Positions 33,431 through 45,700 of a stretch of DNA of 64,000 nt are shown here, in pieces. A program made the translations under genes and the position numbers. Source of the stretch: Gnetum montanum (lineage: Eukaryota; Streptophyta; Gnetopsida; Gnetales; Gnetaceae); NCBI GenBank assembly GCA_015680685.1, contig MNCI01001992.1, positions 271,077 to 335,076 of the forward strand. Direction: 5' to 3'. Every line of letters begins with the position of its first letter. The stretch's first letter is position 1. The notes under the pieces were generated by a model that did not search any database, had not been told where the DNA came from, and saw only the letters and a list, made by a program, of their open reading frames with translations.

Positions 33431-36159
33431 TGTTCAATTTTTTGGATCTCCTCCTTCCAACTCAGTCGTGCGAGAGATGGAAATCCATGCTAATAATCCA
33501 TGTGTCTCCTTATTTCTTCTAATTTTTTTCTACATTTTTGATTATGCAATTTATTTATTTTACAACTTTTTGATTTTCAAAAGTTTTCTCATTTTTACAT
33601 CATTTTTTGTTTTACACCATTGTTAGTACATTTGAATCTTTATTGGATATTTTATAATTTCTTATATATTTTACCTTGTTTTGTTTGAGTGTGGTTTTCA
33701 AATTTTTGCTAATAAAATTGCTTTCTTGCCAATAGGACACAATGGTGTTGTAGCTATTACTATTGATGGTTTATGCTTGATGATTGGTTTGCTAATGTCT
33801 AGTTTCTATTTTAAAATTTTTGTACTGATGGATTAGCCATGGCTTCTTTTTCATGGAATAGGTAGTGAGTCCATGACATCTGCCCATCCACAAACTCTAT
33901 TGTTTTCCTTATTTTGGAAGTTTGAGGTTCCTTTCATTAAATCAACTTTTAATAAATTTGTGACCTTGGTAGTTTTCAAAACTAGGAAAGATTCAAAGAT
34001 TTGTGCAATATGTGACTTCAAGGGAACTGAATATTCTTTGTACTTTTCTACTTGAATGCTTGAGTGTTTTTCATGGACTTCTTATTGTTCCATGTTCCAC
34101 TAATAGGAAGTCAAAATAAAGTCATTACATGGTGTGGTTCCCATCCAAAAATCCAATAAATAAATAAATAAAAAGAAAAAAAAGAAAAAAACATGATGGA
34201 AATTCAAAGCACATCCCTTAGACAAATAAATGGGCTACAAGCTCTAGTTATAGGACTAGAAAGACATGTACCCATGCTTGATGGTCCCCTCTAACTAAGG
34301 CCCTCTCTCTCAGTTCCTACTTTTGTTTTCTTCTCTTTATGAAATAGTGGTTGTTTTGTGGAAGCACTCTTGTATCTTGAGGGGGTGGATTGGTCTTGGA
34401 GTGGTGATGCAAAGTCACTAAAAAAGGTTGGTTTTGGTCTAGACTAAGCATGAATCTTTTTAGATCATTTTAAACGTAAACTCCACAAGAGATTTCTTTT
34501 TAGAGTCTGTACCAAATGTCACTACACTCAAAGATGTGCAAACATCCACAAGAACTACAAGCGGTAGAATAAGTGCAGTGCAATATGAGAAAATATTGGA
34601 TGAATTAGTGGGAATTAGGTAATCACTTTTGAATGTCTTTGACCTTTCGTATAACATCACTGCAACCTAGTTGAAGCCGTTGGAGGCAAGGGGAAAGAAC
34701 ATTATATTCGAAGAGAAACTTGAAATAACCTAGCTTAATTGTAGAAGTTACCAAACTGAGAGCCCAAATATTTAATCTTGCATTTCTCAACTCAGTACTA
34801 ACAAGAGCTGAAGCTATGCAATAGATTCAGACTAAGCTCAAAGGGGTTGAGGGTGTAATGGAGATGGTGGTGTTCTACAGATCCTTAGTAGAGGCCACAT
34901 AACACATGACTCAAAAGGCCTTGGATCAAACCCATCAAGAGAATGTCTCATTGATCATTGACAACCATTGCCTATGAAATGTTAATGCACACAAGCAATA
35001 GTTAATAGATTTCATCCATAAACAGTAGGAGTAACTAGCTAGAGCAAACATAGAGCTAAGGAGATTAGTAGTAGAGAACAAGAATCTCTTCATGGAGGAG
35101 GTGCATGCCCTTCACCAAAAGACTAAAATTGAAGTAGCCACCTAGAAATCTAAAGCTCTCAAATTTGAGAAAGTCAAAGATCCTTACAAAGAGTAGGTTA
35201 GTCTACAAAAGGAAGTAAATGAAAAACATATCCAATTGGTAAAGGCAAAGGCAACTGAAGCCCTCTAGCAACTTTAGCAAGGAAGGGAAATTTGGCAACC
35301 CATCATTGATGGGATAGAAGCCTACAACAAAGTGAAAATATGCATGAAAGAGTTGCAGATTGAGGAGATGATGGAGTATATGGAGCTTGGAAATCTCTAT
35401 TATAAAAATCTAGCCATGTTGATTGCTAGATGATCATGGTTAGAGTTGGAGAAGTAGGTGGCCAGCTTGAACTTGTTGTATGAGGTAGAGTTCAAGTACC
35501 ATAAGGACACCAAGGACAAGCTTGTGATGGCTAATGATAAACTTGAAGTTCTCAAGGCATGATTCATGAACCAATGATCAACTACTAAGAACCTAGATAG
35601 GAGGATGAACGACTACAAGGAGCTATAGAATGTAGTCAAGGCATTCGACATCGAATGTAAATAATTTTCTACCTAGTTTGTCAATGTAAAGGAGATGTTC
35701 TTGATCATGCCATGTCCATGGGATGTCCCCATTCTAGCCCACATTGGTCAAGCTGGATGGATTGTGAATGATCACTGAAGTAAGGAGGAGAAGATGAAGG
35801 CATTGCATGATGCCTTTTGCCTTCCTTTGGAGGTTTTAGCCATAGTACGATAGCCACAACCACCTTAGCCACTGCATGTGCCTAGATTTGATGAAGGTCC
35901 TTTAAAGCCTTAGGAGCCACCACCACCTAGAACTATCTGATCTTCACCACTATCTTTATGCTATTAGAGGATGTGCTATCCAAATTTTTGTAGTCATGTC
36001 ATGGTGTTCAATTTTATGTCATGGACACTACAATTTTGTAATGTGTTAATCTATACCCTTTTGCACTTATTTTTGTTAAGTTAGTTTCTTTTGTTTTATT
36101 AAGAGTTAGTAAATAATCCCATACCTTTCCATATTTGTAACAAAACTTAAGGATGAGTT
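33431..36159 (+). pseudogene. Extra 3' ORF of element C, coiled-coil protein, decayed
   Basis: 2.7 kb between integrase and the PPT. After a PPT-like motif (33455-33480) and AT-rich filler, homology to A, E and G starts near 34060 (GLQALV-like block near 34226, VVVLWKHSC near 34345). From about 34800 to 35960 one plus frame is coding-like with only stop-codon breaks, mostly TAG. It is rich in Glu, Lys, Leu and Gln with heptad character (for example ARANIELRRLVVENKNLF near 35040, DKLVMANDKLEVLKA near 35518), and ends in a Pro-rich tail (about 35850-35940). I see no signal peptide or transmembrane segment. The position is that of env-like ORFs in Athila elements; function unknown. Confidence 0.6.
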
Positions 36160-36179
36160 TTCATTCAGTCATGGGGATA
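36160..36179 (+). other. Polypurine tract of C
   Basis: TTCATTCAGTCATGGGGATA lies directly before the LTR start TGATG. It matches the E PPT (minus strand CATTCAGTCATGGGGGTA). Confidence 0.7.
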
Positions 36180-37072
36180 TGATGAAGCATCATTATGTCA
36201 TGTCAACGGGCCTCTATCAATGGAGCCCCATTTACATGGTGTTGCCCTATCGTAGCATTTGCTACATTGCTGGGGCCTTGTCAATGTAGTACTATAGCAA
36301 AAATTATAAATATGAGCTCTTAGTTGTGTTTATGGGCATCATATTTATAGTAGTAGATGAAATCTTTTAGTTCTTACATTTGAAAGTTGGAATATTTCTC
36401 CCAAGTGCCTGCAATAGGAGTCATTAAGTGTACAAATATTTATTTGAGCATTGTTGTACCTAAGCATAATAGTGTGTATGGAAATAAATACAAGCTTCTT
36501 GATAAACCTTGTAGCATTCTAGATAATTTAGATATTTATTTATTCCTTTAAATGTTTTTAGTTAATTATTTAATGTTTTCAAGTAATTAAGCTAACTAAG
36601 CAAGATAAGCTAGATAGATTAAATATATAAGTATGACCACTTCAAGTGTAACACGTATTCGCTTGGTAATCCTAGTAGCATTATTACTTGGTGCACCTAG
36701 TAGCATAGTGCTTGGTAACCTAGTAGTGGATACATGGGTTCAGGATGTGTATAAAAAGTGGGATTATGTTAGGATTAGTTAAAGATTAGCTTGTTAAATT
36801 AAATTAGTTATTAAACTACTCTATCTCTCTCTTCAAGCACCAAAATCACAAAACACAAAAGGACAAAAAGCATATGCCTCAATTACTCTTAACCATACCA
36901 TTATGCTTCACAAGTGTAATTAGGAAGATAATGAATGACCTTGGGGCAAGGTTCACATCCTAGAAGACTAGTGCACTAGAAGCTATAAAGTCCACAAAAT
37001 TCAACTAGATCATGCATGATTGCTCTGTGATTTGTATGGTTGGGCATGGAAGTATCCTTTAACCACTCATTA
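36180..37072 (+). repeat. 3' LTR of C
   Basis: Starts TGATGAAGCATC after the PPT and ends AACCACTCATTA (CA mutated to TA), 893 bp. Read on the minus strand its end matches the starts of the D, E and F LTRs (GTGG, then the ACTCAACCATAC-like block). A TATA-like box is near 36303-36312. The following five bases are ATAGT (37073-37077). No partner is available for comparison. Confidence 0.82.
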
Positions 37073-38093
37073 ATAGTTAAATAAGAGTATCTTTTATGAA
37101 ATTCCTTGTTGAGCTTAGAGGGTTTGGACAATTTGTAATAGATTGAATTGGAATAGTTTTATTATGAAGTGTTTTCTCATGTTAATTTATCTCACTAAAA
37201 TGTTTGAGATTCATACAAATCTACTTTCTTTTCTTTTCTCTTACTAAATCCTTTAAATCTTGATCTATTTCTAGTTTTCATGTGAAATTTTCTCTCTAGG
37301 GAAAATCAGGAGTAGCAGAATTATGCTCAAACATTTTTGTTAAATTTTATTTGTTACAAGTAATGTACTATAGAGACTATATAGACTAAGTGATTTGATA
37401 AAATAGAAACTTTCAATAACTCATAGTATTTGACAAAGTTAGCTAAATTTATTTTATGATAGCCAATTATAGTTTTATACACAAACCCAAGTATTTCAAC
37501 ATTCATAATAGCAAACACATAGTCACGATTAGTCTGTTTCATCATCACTGCATTTATTTGGAGGTATCTAGGCCTTAGTATTACTAAAGACCAGCAAGCA
37601 CCTAAACCTTGTTTGAAGAACACCTTCATTTCCCATGGCCTCAGTCACAAGATCAAAGGCATAACATTGACGATACCAAATGATCACTAACAATATGGAT
37701 CTAGGAGCCATGTGTGAAGCTAGATGCTTACCCTGTCATGATATTAATAAGAGTTACTTGCACATACTTAGAAAAGGAAACAAGGATCAAGTGCAAATGG
37801 GAATAGAAAATAAAACTAGTAAAAATATTTAAAGTAATAAAAATTCTAAGTGTTGGAAAGGACCTATAGACTGGTAGGTGTTTAAATTTATGATAGTAGA
37901 AATCCTATTGATCGTTCTTTTAGTTCCAGAAATGTTTCTATATTCTTTCTATTTCTACAAGAACACCTCTACAAACTAAGTATTGAGATAGTTATTACAT
38001 GATCATAAATTATGTTTGAATTAATATAACCTTTGACAAATCAATGATTATAAAATGAAGGGTCATAAATTCTCTAATCAAATATAGACTTAG
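37073..38093. other. Unassigned AT-rich stretch between C and solo LTR F
   Basis: The longest open frame is 37354-37629 on the minus strand (91 residues), which I do not recognise. No LTR, repeat or RNA gene is evident. Confidence 0.4.
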
Positions 38094-38098
38094 TTTAC

Positions 38099-39123
38099 TG
38101 ATGAGTGATGAGGTACCCCTACACTCAACCATATGAAATGAGTGTAGCACATGTGATCCAGTCGAACTCCGCAGACTAAGTGCCTACACGCCCCATGGAA
38201 CACTTTGGGTTAATCATTTGTTGTCTTCCTAGACTTACTTGTGTTTGTCACGGTGTATGGTTAAGTAAGTTCGAGGTATATGATTTTTATAGTCTTTTAT
38301 GTGTTATGTCTTCTATGTTAAAGGATGAAGGGTTGAGAAACTAACTAACTCTAACTAATAAACTAAGTCTAAATTAACTAGCATCAGCATCTGTTCCCAC
38401 TTACCATACACACCCTGAACTGATGCAACAGTGGCTACCAAATGCTAATCGTTACTGGGATCACCACGTGTAACACACATGCTCAAAGTGGTCGTACTGA
38501 GGCACCTAACTAGGAGGAAAGGGTTGAGAGATCCTAATCTAGCCTAAGTGTGATGAGCAGTCGATTCCTTGACTAACCGTACAAATCATGATGCATGACT
38601 ACCACTAGGATTACCAAGCACAGATCCTAGATACACCACTGGGTTACCAAGTAGTCACACTAGATGCTCATAATCAAGTCGTACTCATACCACATGCGAT
38701 GAGCAGCCGATTCCTTGACTATCCATACACATTCTTAGATGCTTATAACCAAGTCGTACTCATTCTGCATTACTAGGAAAGCAGTAAATAACATTAAATA
38801 AAACCCTATTCCATGCACTACAAGGTTTATCCAAGAAGCTCATCTTTATTTCCATACACAACTTGTGTTCAGTTACAATGTTGCTCGAATAAAGATTTGT
38901 TCACTTTAGGACTCCTACTGCGGGCACATGGAAAATATTCTATCTCTGGAGTGATCAAACTGCCAGAGTTTCCCTACTTCTAAACCAGGATGGAGAAACA
39001 AGGGAGAGCTGCCTCTTATTTATAGATATGACGGTGGACCATGATATCATGTACATGATATCGTAGGGGATAACGCGATATCGCATACGCGATATTGTGG
39101 CTCATGTGAATCGCGTCTCATCA
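38099..39123 (-). repeat. Solo LTR F of the Athila-like family
   Basis: Starts TGATGAGTGATGAGG and ends GTCTCATCA, 1025 bp, with no PBS or coding sequence on either side. The flanks TTTAC (38094-38098) and TCTAC (39124-39128) match at 4 of 5, consistent with an old target duplication and LTR-LTR recombination. It is longer than its relatives because a segment with GATGAGCAG(T/C)CGATTCCTTGAC occurs twice (about 38551 and 38700). TATA box at 39015-39024 on the minus strand, with GATATC-type motifs beyond it. Confidence 0.85.
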
Positions 39124-39128
39124 TCTAC

Positions 39129-42100
39129 CATATGCAAACTAGAAATGGTAGGGAGTGATGAAAAGTTGTGGTTTTTTAATGTTGAAATGATTACTTACAA
39201 ATTATTTGAAAATAAACTCAATGTAAAATGAGTTTCAAACATTGAAATAAAAGTGAAATGCAAAAAAACTAAGTGTAAAATGAATCCTTTAGTTTTGATG
39301 TGATTTTTAACATTAAAAACGATTAAGTGTAAAACATTGAATATTGGCTAAGTGTGAAATGTTTAAAATCCTATAATTTTAATGTGACAAGAAATTAATG
39401 TGATGAGAGAGAAAAATTAACCAAGTGTAGAATGTACATAAGTGTAAAAAAGATATAATATGTTGATGTGGAAAAAGATCCCAAATGTAGATGTTGTATT
39501 GATTTTTAAAAAGAAAGAAAAAATATAGTGTTTACCTTCTATGGAGAGTCAAACCATAAATTAATAGGAGAAGAGAAACTTCTAGAGATATAGAGGGGAA
39601 AAACTAATAAAAAGAGATTATATCTCAAGTAAAATACAAATTAAAAGGGGTAAACAAAACCTTTGAAGAGCTAGATGGACGATGAAAAATTTGTTAATGC
39701 AGTTGAGAGCTAATTCCAAGCCAACATGGAACAATTTCAACTAATGTTTCCATCACTAATGCAATGGCTAGAAAAACAATGTGAACACATGAAATTTCTA
39801 ATCTAGGAGCATTGCAAAAGCCTAAGAATTCTATCTATGGGAGTGATATCAAAAATATAGGAAGATGTTAAGGGTGATAGAGAAGTACATGGGGGCTACG
39901 ATGATAGCACACGCTTGTGCTCTTGATCTTACTTTGATGTTGCATGTAGAAAATATTTTTTGTGGTGCTCAAATAGATCTTTCTTTCTATTTTTCCAATT
40001 CCAAGAAGCAAAAATTCCTTAAAAAATCCCCAAAATTTTGGGTGTTCAACCTCTATTTATAAGCCTAGAGTTGTTCCAAATCGGCAAATTGCCAAAATTT
40101 GAAATGCATTGAGTCACATAAGAATAAAAAAATTATTAAAATGGAAAAATGTGTAGATCACATGAAAATTGAAATTTGAAAATTGGAAAATGCATAGATC
40201 ACATGGTCATAGATCACATGGAAAACATGCATTGGGATCCACTAGAAGGTTCGGGAAGATTTTGAATAGGAGAATGACTTGTAGAAATGAGAACCCAAGT
40301 TTCTAACTTATGTAGAAAAAGCCAAAGTGGGTACAATAGATTTCATACTTCAAAATTAACCATAGGTAAATGCATAAAATCACTTAAGGGATATGATAAA
40401 ATTTTTATAAAGCCATATATGTCATATGAAATACTTAGCATTCAAAAATTATCATTTGGAAAAAAATTAATTCACCAAGCATGAAACCTTATAATCCAAT
40501 AAGAAATCTTAAACAAGCCATAAAAAAATAAATACTTTACAATATCAATGGAATGCTACAACATCTCTTACATAAATCCTTTTAATGCAAAGTTTACATG
40601 AACTACAACATAAACCATAGGGTGATTTTAGAAATCCATAATATGATTCCATTTTACAACAATACTTGAATCCTTCATCTACATTGTACCATCTAGTTTT
40701 CTACCATTCTCCATCTAATTTGCACTGCTAACTAAAATCTTCATTCAAATCTTTGATTTACAATATACATGGAACATATCTAGGAAGGGTTAGAATACCT
40801 TCAGCGTAGAGGAAACCATCTTGATAATTCCAAAAACAAAGTTGTAAGATGGGGCTTACATGTTAAAATTACACAGTGGTGGATCCAACATAAAAAATTA
40901 ACTTAATTATTTATCCTAATCATTAACACAATAATTAATGTAATATTTACCATTAACTGATGATTCACTATTATTAGTCACATTCTATGAGTTACATTAT
41001 CAAACATTAAAATATCTATAAGGATAGTACTAACTTAAATTAATCATTAAGAATTTTTCAATTGGAGATCTCACCTACTAGACCATCCTCATGTAATTCT
41101 AACTATTAGATTGTGCTTAAGCTATATTAACCCTACAACTATCCTAAGTCCTAACTTCTCACTATCACCTAAGGTTTTCTAATACTCTATTGCATCCACT
41201 AGGTTGATGGACTAACCTTGAAGTTAATTTATCATGATCGAATAGTTGTTACCATACTAGTTACATTTTGTGAAATCATGATAGTTTATGAAATGCTAAT
41301 GTTATTTCATAGCTTTTCAACACTAAGGACACACTCATATGCACCTAGAATGTTATTGATACCAATACTATAAGATGTTGTTGATGCCATGTTATTCTAA
41401 ATTTTTTTTTCTACCATGGCAACTTACATCACAACCCCTATATCTATTGTGACATACATTGATGTCATACATTAGTCTTGCAAACTTGCAACAAATTATA
41501 CAAATCATGATGTGCAAAATAAAATTATTGAATAGGTTGCTTCCACTTTCTAAAGGGAATAAAATGTCAAAAATATCAGAGTTCAAAAAGGAAGCATAGT
41601 AATATATGAAGATAATTAATTCAAAGCACAAAATCTTAAATCATAGTTTAGGATATCAAAAAGAAAAGATAGTCAATATTTGAGATATGGAAACTAATGT
41701 CCAAAAAATATGTAAGAAGAACCATTTCATCTATCTAAGATTAAATTAAAGGGAACCTTCATACACATCCATAAGCCATGGATTTATAAGATCATTCCAA
41801 GAGAAAATAATGCATAGCAAAATTAGGTTTAGATATGAAACTACTAAGAAGAGCCTCCATGCATAGCCATGAGAAGAAATCAATAGCAATATAGAAGTAA
41901 TGAAATTATGCTAAAAGAGTTAGTCATTACCAAGTATTAATTATTGAATTTTTGATATGCCAAAACCTTAAGGAAAATGGAAAACAAAGAATTTTTGTTA
42001 TGGATGATGTGTTTACAGGTCATGAATAAGGACTTAAGGGAATGAAATCTATAATAGGTTGTCAAAATGGAGAATTCATAGGTAAAATGAGAGAATGGAT

Positions 42101-42698
42101 ACATAAGGATGAAAATGAAAGCTAAAAACAAAATGAAGATTCTCCAAGGACTTAGAGAAAGTCTAATTAACAAGAAGAAGCCTCAGGAACTAGAGCTCAA
42201 TAATTGAGGAGATGTCTCCATGCCATAGTAGATGTCTTTTTTACAAGGAAAGAAATCATAGGAAGATGCCTTCTTGAAATAGTTGACATCTTCATCAAAG
42301 AGTAGATGTCTCCCTAGAGACATCCCACTTCAAAAAGAGATGTCTCTCTAGAATTGAGGTAGATCTTAAGTAGACATCCTAACTTCGAAAGAGACATCTA
42401 CACTAGCCATCGGGTAGCTGTTACACAAATTCTAAGGCATTTTTGATAACTTTGATGCCATAAGAAGACACCAAATTCTTGGAAAAAGTACAAGCAATGT
42501 TAACATCAAAGCCATCATTATCATATCTATGCTATTGCATTCTTATCCTTCATTATCACATCATTTGCTTGTTTGTATTCTATGTTGAGCCTAAATGATA
42601 GGGTCTTGTAATTATAGTTACATTCTTTCCTTGCGTTTTACATTCTTTTTTATTTCCCTACGAGGATGATGTGCTTGTTGTGAGAAGGCATCTATATT
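39129..42698. other. Unassigned AT-rich block right of solo LTR F
   Basis: No element could be recognised. 39185-39480 has loose repeats of TAAGTGTAAAATG. 39674-39900 reads like a short decayed coding stretch on the plus strand (NMEQFQLMFPSLMQWLEKQ), reminiscent of a gag start but not assignable. 40130-40230 repeats TAGATCACATG. Open frames 40287-40484, 41392-41631 and 41937-42173 show no motif I know. Confidence 0.4.
42206..42400. repeat. Cluster of GATGTCTC / GAGACATC words
   Basis: TGTCTC or its complement GAGACA occurs five times in about 190 bp, including the perfect inverted repeat GATGTCTC-CCTA-GAGACATC at 42305-42324. TGTCTC is the textbook auxin-response hexamer, but nothing here proves that role. 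Confidence 0.6.
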
Positions 42699-42907
42699 GA
42701 GATTGTTAGGATCCTATGGGATTGAGTGGTTTTGTAGTGTCAAAACACTCTAGAGTAGTGCTCAATTTTGTAAAGGTTGTGGGATCCCTGAAATCACATT
42801 CTGAGGCTGTTGGGACCTTCCTAGGTTAAGTGGTTTTGTAGTGATGAAACACTCTAGAGAAGAGCTCAAAGCTTGTACAAGGTGTGGTGCCCTTCAAACT
42901 ACATTTT
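42699..42907. repeat. Two tandem units of about 104 bp
   Basis: Units 42699-42802 and 42803-42907 share GTGGTTTTGTAGTG, AACACTCTAGAG and GTGG/GGTG blocks in order, diverged at roughly a quarter of positions by eye. They end 16 bp before the target duplication of E. Origin unknown. Confidence 0.7.
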
Positions 42908-42923
42908 GGAAGAAACAAAGTTT

Positions 42924-42928
42924 ATAGC
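42924..42928. other. Left target-site duplication of E (ATAGC)
   Basis: Identical to 49960-49964 on the other side of the element. Confidence 0.9.
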
Positions 42929-43742
42929 CGATGAGTGGCAAGGTACCTCTACACTCAACCATATGAATACAAGCATTACACACGTGATCCGATCGAACTC
43001 CACAGACTAAGTGCCTACATGCCTTATGGAATACTTAAGGTTAATCATTCATTGTCTTCCCAGACTTACTTGTATTTTTCATGATTGTATGATTAAGTAA
43101 GTCTAAGGTATGTGATTTTAATAGTTTTTATATTGATCTCCTATGCTAATGAGATGAAGGATGAAGAGACTAATTAACTAACTTTAACTAACTAACTAAG
43201 CCTTAATTAACCTAGAATTAGCATCCATTCCCACTTACCGTTTACACCTTGAACCAATGCAACCTTAGTTACCAAATGCTATTGGTTACTGGGATCACCA
43301 AGCGTAACAGACGTGCTTGAAGTGGTCGTACTGAATGCACTTAACTATGGGAGAAGGGTTGAGAGAGATTTAATTAACTAATAAAGCATTTAAATGATGA
43401 ACAATAAATAATAGAAAATAAAGTCCTAATTAGCCCAGTCCATGCACTACAAAGTTTATCCAAGAAGTTCGTCTTTATTTCTGTACACAAACTTGTGTTC
43501 AAGTATAATATTTGCTCGAATAAAGATCTATTCACTTTGGAGCTCCTACTACGGACACATGGAAATTATTCTATCTCTAGAGAGGAAAAAATACTAGAGT
43601 TTCACTACAGTTTAGGCCTAAAACTAGAAACAAGGGAGAGTTGCCTCTTATTTATAGACTTGGTGACGCACCACGATATCACATACGCAATATCGCGGGG
43701 GATGATGCGATATCATGGCCCATGCGATATCATATCCCATCA
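42929..43742 (-). repeat. 3' LTR of E
   Basis: Starts CGATGAGTGGCAAGG (TG mutated to CG) and ends ATCCCATCA, 814 bp. The palindrome array near its right end (43672-43740) has about three to four degraded units, fewer than in the 5' LTR. TATA box at 43647-43656 on the minus strand. Confidence 0.9.
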
Positions 43743-43759
43743 TACCCCCATGACTGAAT
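43743..43759 (-). other. Polypurine tract of E
   Basis: Minus strand reads ATTCAGTCATGGGGGTA into the LTR terminus TGATGGG. The 15-mer CCCCCATGACTGAAT (43745-43759) recurs exactly at 45655-45669. Confidence 0.65.
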
Positions 43760-45700
43760 GAAAGCTCGTCCTTGAGTTCCTTTCAAAATGTTAGGAAGGT
43801 ATGGGATTATTGACTCAAATGGAACTAATGGTGAATGAGATGACATGTGAATGGATCATCATTACATAACAAAAGAAAACTGGTGTTCAGGAAAACAAGA
43901 GTGAACACTTTATACATTTGACATCATGCCTCATTTGGTAGGTGAGAGAGAAGAGAGAAGAGAAAAGAAGTCTGCTACTACCAATGCCAAGATTGTGCCT
44001 TTCATTGTTCATCTATAAGCACATCATTGATCTTGTTTCTTACATAGCTGCTTCAGCACCAATCCATTCCAAGTATCCCCTCTAGATCCAATCCGTTGTT
44101 GTATGATTGACATCTACACACACAATACAGTCTTTGTATTAGCAAGGGTAAATGAATTTCAATGTAGTTGATACCTTGCCTTAGGGAAAGGTCCATTGGC
44201 TGAGTTGTGGTATGGCTGATACGGGTCTAGAGATATAATCATGGTGACTACTGAAGGTGTAGGGGCTAGGAGAAAATCAAAAAAATTGGACTAGGACCCC
44301 CATGACTAAGAGTGAACCTCCAGTAGCGATAGAATGGAGAAAGAAAAAGAACAAGAAATATGGAGAAAAAGAGACAACTATAACATCGATGAAATGGATG
44401 TCAAGATGGAAATGAACAAAATAGAGTGGATTGAAAAAATGTTAAGGGAAAGAATTTAACAAATGCACCAAATAAGAATGCTAGTGGATCCTCCCCAAAG
44501 TAGGCTCATGCCCTTAATCCCCTGACAAACCCACATTCAAAGAGTCCATAGGCTCTGGGAATGTCAATTGGAATAAGAGTTAAAGTCTTAACCAAAAGAA
44601 TTTACCGAAAAGAAAACAATGCATCCACCAAGATATGGACTACTAATACAACTAGCAATGATGTGATAAATGGGGAAAGAAGGATGGAAAGGAGAGAGTG
44701 GAATGGTGTCTCAAGAACAAGGTGGTGTACAACCCCTTATGTGTTTCATGATTAATGTGACATAGTAGATTCCATTTCAAGTCCAGCATCAAACAAACCA
44801 CATCCAGTGACTTTGCATTAATGCATTTGGCCAATCCATCCACTTGAATAACAATAATGCCTCCCCCAAGAGCCACCACCATTCCGACGAAACAAAGGAG
44901 AAGAGAGAATGAGAAGTGAGAAGGTCCTTAGTTAGAGGGAACATGTTTATTTTAGTTCCATATCCAGTGATTGTAGCCAACATGATTATTTTGTCTAAGG
45001 GATGTGCTTTGAATTCACTTTTTTTTTTCTTTTTTTTTTTGTTTTTTATGCATGAGAACCACACCATGCAAAGACTTATTATTTGTATTTACTCAGCTTC
45101 CCGATAATTGGGTAACGTCAAAACGATAAGAAAACTCAAGGAGAAAGCATTAAAGCACCCAAGAGAATGGCCAACACAAATGCACCAAGTTCCCTTAAAG
45201 TCACACCCTTTTCAAGCCTTGAGTCCTCCTTAGTTTGAGAAATGTCTAGTCACCAATTCATTATAGTTCTTATTATTGAAAAAGGGACTGTACAGTTCCA
45301 AGCCAAGAGAGACCATAGAAATTTTTTGATGAATGGATGAAGTAGAATCACTGCCTATCATATCAAAAGAAACATACCTTAGTATCAACATCGTAACTTA
45401 AAGGTAAAAACCAAACATTAGCAATCAATAGGAAAATAGTTCATACCATCATGAAGAATACTTATTAAATGACAAACTTGACAAGATGGATAACACACAC
45501 ACACACAAAGAAATGAAAAAGTCTAATGATGTTGTAAAACAAAAATAAGAAAATTTAAAGAAATTTCTAAAACAAAAATATGCAAAACAAAAATGTGTAA
45601 AACAAAAACATAAAAGAACTGAGGGACCCAAATGATTAGCATAGGTGGCCATCTCCCCCATGACTGAATTCAAAGGGAGAGATCCAAAATAATGAGTGTC
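43760..45700 (-). pseudogene. 3' ORF region of E
   Basis: Homologous to the 3' regions of A, C and G. 44789-45067 on the minus strand has MVWF..., a poly-Lys stretch from an A/T run, and a WWWLLGEALL-like block matching VVVLWKHS in A. The coiled-coil part clear in C is not recognisable here, so the ORF is truncated or too diverged. A dinucleotide run (CA)n lies at 45492-45507. The region 45141-45700 is also present in the copy inside G. Confidence 0.5.

Larger units (their letters stand above)
28457..37072 (+). mobile_element. Element C: Athila-like retrotransposon, 5' end displaced by A
   Basis: Plus-strand gag (from mid-gene), protease, RT, RNase H, integrase, 3' ORF, PPT and 3' LTR. The 5' LTR and gag start are not here. 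They should lie beyond A, outside the window. It is the longest and best-ordered pol copy in the window, though full of TAG stops and some frame breaks. Confidence 0.88.

Noticed and set aside
33420-33626. Phe/Ile-rich ORF after C integrase as an env-type transmembrane segment
   Set aside because: It lies in T-rich filler behind the PPT-like motif, and its frame is not kept in G or A. Composition alone explains it.
45449-45673. Hydrophobic Phe/Cys-rich minus-strand ORF (and its copy at 54843-55055) as a membrane protein
   Set aside because: The hydrophobicity comes from reading A-rich non-coding sequence (AAAACAAAAATA runs) on the opposite strand. No coding signature; A and C lack it.
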